From an uncultured Campylobacter sp. (GTDB taxonomy: Bacteria; Campylobacterota; Campylobacteria; Campylobacterales; Campylobacteraceae), in contig NZ_CALHII010000276.1 in assembly GCF_938030815.1 (NCBI RefSeq), positions 1 through 7,001 on the forward strand: 7,001 nucleotides of DNA. The letters run 5' to 3'. Both the position numbers and the translations under genes were made by a program. Below are positions 6,085 through 7,001 of this stretch, one piece after another; position 1 is the first letter of the stretch; each line of letters opens with the position of its first letter. The notes under the pieces were generated by a model. It saw only the letters and a program-made list of their open reading frames with translations. It was not told the DNA's origin and made no database searches.

Positions 6085-6089
6085 AAGGG
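6085..6089 (+). promoter_or_regulatory. Ribosome binding site for the TTG start of hisF
   Basis: GAAGGG-like purines at 6084-6089 lie five bases before TTG at 6095. No in-frame ATG gives a family-consistent N-terminus: translation from TTG yields MNRFAKRIIPCLD, the normal beginning of epsilonproteobacterial HisF. This supports the rare start codon. Confidence 0.6.
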
Positions 6090-6094
6090 CTGCT

Positions 6095-6982
6095 TTGAAT
6101 AGATTCGCAAAACGCATAATCCCATGCCTAGATGTCAAAGACGGACGGGTGGTAAAGGGCATAAATTTCGTAGGTCTCGTGGATGCGGGCGATCCGGTCG
6201 AGATAGCCAAGCGCTACAACGAAGAGGGCGCGGACGAGCTGTGTTTCCTCGATATCACGGCGTCGCATCTGGGGCGCGATACGATCGTGGACGTCGTAGA
6301 GCGGGTCGCGCGCGAGCTTTTTATCCCGCTGACCGTGGGCGGCGGCATACGCACGATCGATGATATCTCGCGCTTACTAAACGTCGGTTGCGACAAAATA
6401 AGCCTCAACTCCGCCGCGATAAAAAATCCGAATTTGATAGACGAAGCGGCGAATAAATTCGGCTCGCAGTGCGTCGTGGTAGCGATCGACGCAAAACGAA
6501 ATTCGAACGAAATTTCAAGCGGTAATTTATGCGGCGCGACACGGAATTTGAACGCAAATTTACGCAACGAAGCACAGAATTTTAGAGAGACTTCACGCAG
6601 CTCGCAGGATGAAATTTTAACTGGGAACGGCGAGTTTTGCGGCTATAGCGTGTTTATAAACGGCGGCAGGCTGGATACCGGCAGGGACGCGCTTTCTTGG
6701 GCAAAGGAGGTGCAGGAGCGCGGCGCAGGCGAAATTTTACTCACGTCGATGGACTGCGACGGCGTTAAAAACGGCTTTGAGCTAAATTTGACGCGGATTT
6801 TTAGCGAGCTTGACATCCCCGTCATCGCAAGCGGCGGTGCGGGTAAAATAGAGCATTTTAAGGACGCATTTTTAGCAGGCGCGGACGCATGCCTGGCGGC
6901 ATCGATTTTTCACTTTAGAGAGATCGAAATCAAGGCGCTAAAAGCATATCTGCAGGAGCAAGGCATCGAAGTGAGACTGTAA
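6095..6982 (+). CDS. hisF: Imidazole glycerol phosphate synthase cyclase subunit, with an internal insertion
   Basis: HisF is the (beta/alpha)8-barrel cyclase of IGP synthase. With ammonia from the glutaminase HisH it turns PRFAR into imidazole glycerol phosphate and AICAR, in histidine biosynthesis. The two catalytic aspartates (D11 and D130 in T. maritima HisF) are D13 in CLDVKDGRVVKG and D132 in VVVAIDAKR. Phosphate-binding segments TVGGGI (80-85), ASGGAGK (245-251) and LAASIFHF (267-274) are present. At 295 residues it exceeds the usual ~252. The excess is one in-frame block of about 42-44 residues, roughly 137-180, directly after the DAKR following D132; it is rich in Asn, Arg, Ser and Glu. 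The family pattern resumes at YSVFINGGRLDTG. Since both flanks and all key residues are intact, I expect a working enzyme. It stands apart from other his genes in this window. Confidence 0.93.
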   Translation: MNRFAKRIIPCLDVKDGRVVKGINFVGLVDAGDPVEIAKRYNEEGADELCFLDITASHLGRDTIVDVVERVARELFIPLTVGGGIRTIDDISRLLNVGCDKISLNSAAIKNPNLIDEAANKFGSQCVVVAIDAKRNSNEISSGNLCGATRNLNANLRNEAQNFRETSRSSQDEILTGNGEFCGYSVFINGGRLDTGRDALSWAKEVQERGAGEILLTSMDCDGVKNGFELNLTRIFSELDIPVIASGGAGKIEHFKDAFLAGADACLAASIFHFREIEIKALKAYLQEQGIEVRL

Positions 6983-7001
6983 ATTTGGTCAGATTTATAC
7001 C

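Noticed and set aside
6500..6643. HisF insert as a frameshift, intein or mobile element
   Set aside because: The frame is continuous, flanking motifs are intact, there are no intein splice-junction motifs, and no terminal inverted repeats or target duplications are visible. The segment is also too short for an intein.

Overview
The window looks like chromosome from a Campylobacter species (Campylobacterota, formerly Epsilonproteobacteria), probably one of the GC-richer, oral-type members such as the C. gracilis/showae/rectus group rather than AT-rich C. jejuni. I infer this from the protein sequences (HisF beginning MNRFAKRIIPCLD, an RNase J with a long low-complexity N-terminus, an epsilon-type RluB), a GC content near one half, and a very high density of the word AAATTT. 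The species assignment is inference from memory; no database was searched.

Layout. A 91-bp divergent intergenic region (6004-6094) separates hisF, reading right on the + strand, from a leftward series of five genes on the - strand: rsmA/ksgA (6003-5143), rnj (5162-2922), kdsD/kpsF (2559-1597), rluB (1597-827) and a ybaK-type deacylase gene (811-338). rsmA and rnj overlap by 20 bp, kdsD and rluB share one base in a TAATG junction, and rluB and ybaK are 15 bp apart. The series is broken only by a 362-bp non-coding gap (2560-2921) between rnj and kdsD. The left 337 bp also lack a recognisable gene and hold several inverted repeats.

How the genes fit together. Three of the five leftward genes act on RNA or the ribosome: RsmA methylates 16S rRNA, RNase J processes and degrades RNA, and RluB makes a pseudouridine in 23S rRNA. 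YbaK edits mischarged tRNA, so four of five concern translation or RNA quality. KdsD is the exception: it supplies arabinose 5-phosphate for Kdo, and so for the lipooligosaccharide core. HisF belongs to histidine biosynthesis and is alone here, without hisH, hisA or hisI.

No mobile element, CRISPR array, phage gene or rRNA/tRNA gene is visible, and I see no candidate for a wholly new multi-gene system. The most interesting points are: (1) the roughly thirty-fold excess of AAATTT, densest in the non-coding gap; (2) a perfect 17-bp inverted repeat centred in the rsmA/hisF divergent promoter region; (3) an in-frame insertion of about 42 residues in HisF beside its catalytic aspartate; and (4) a 195-residue Gly/Asn/Ser/Lys-rich extension on RNase J.
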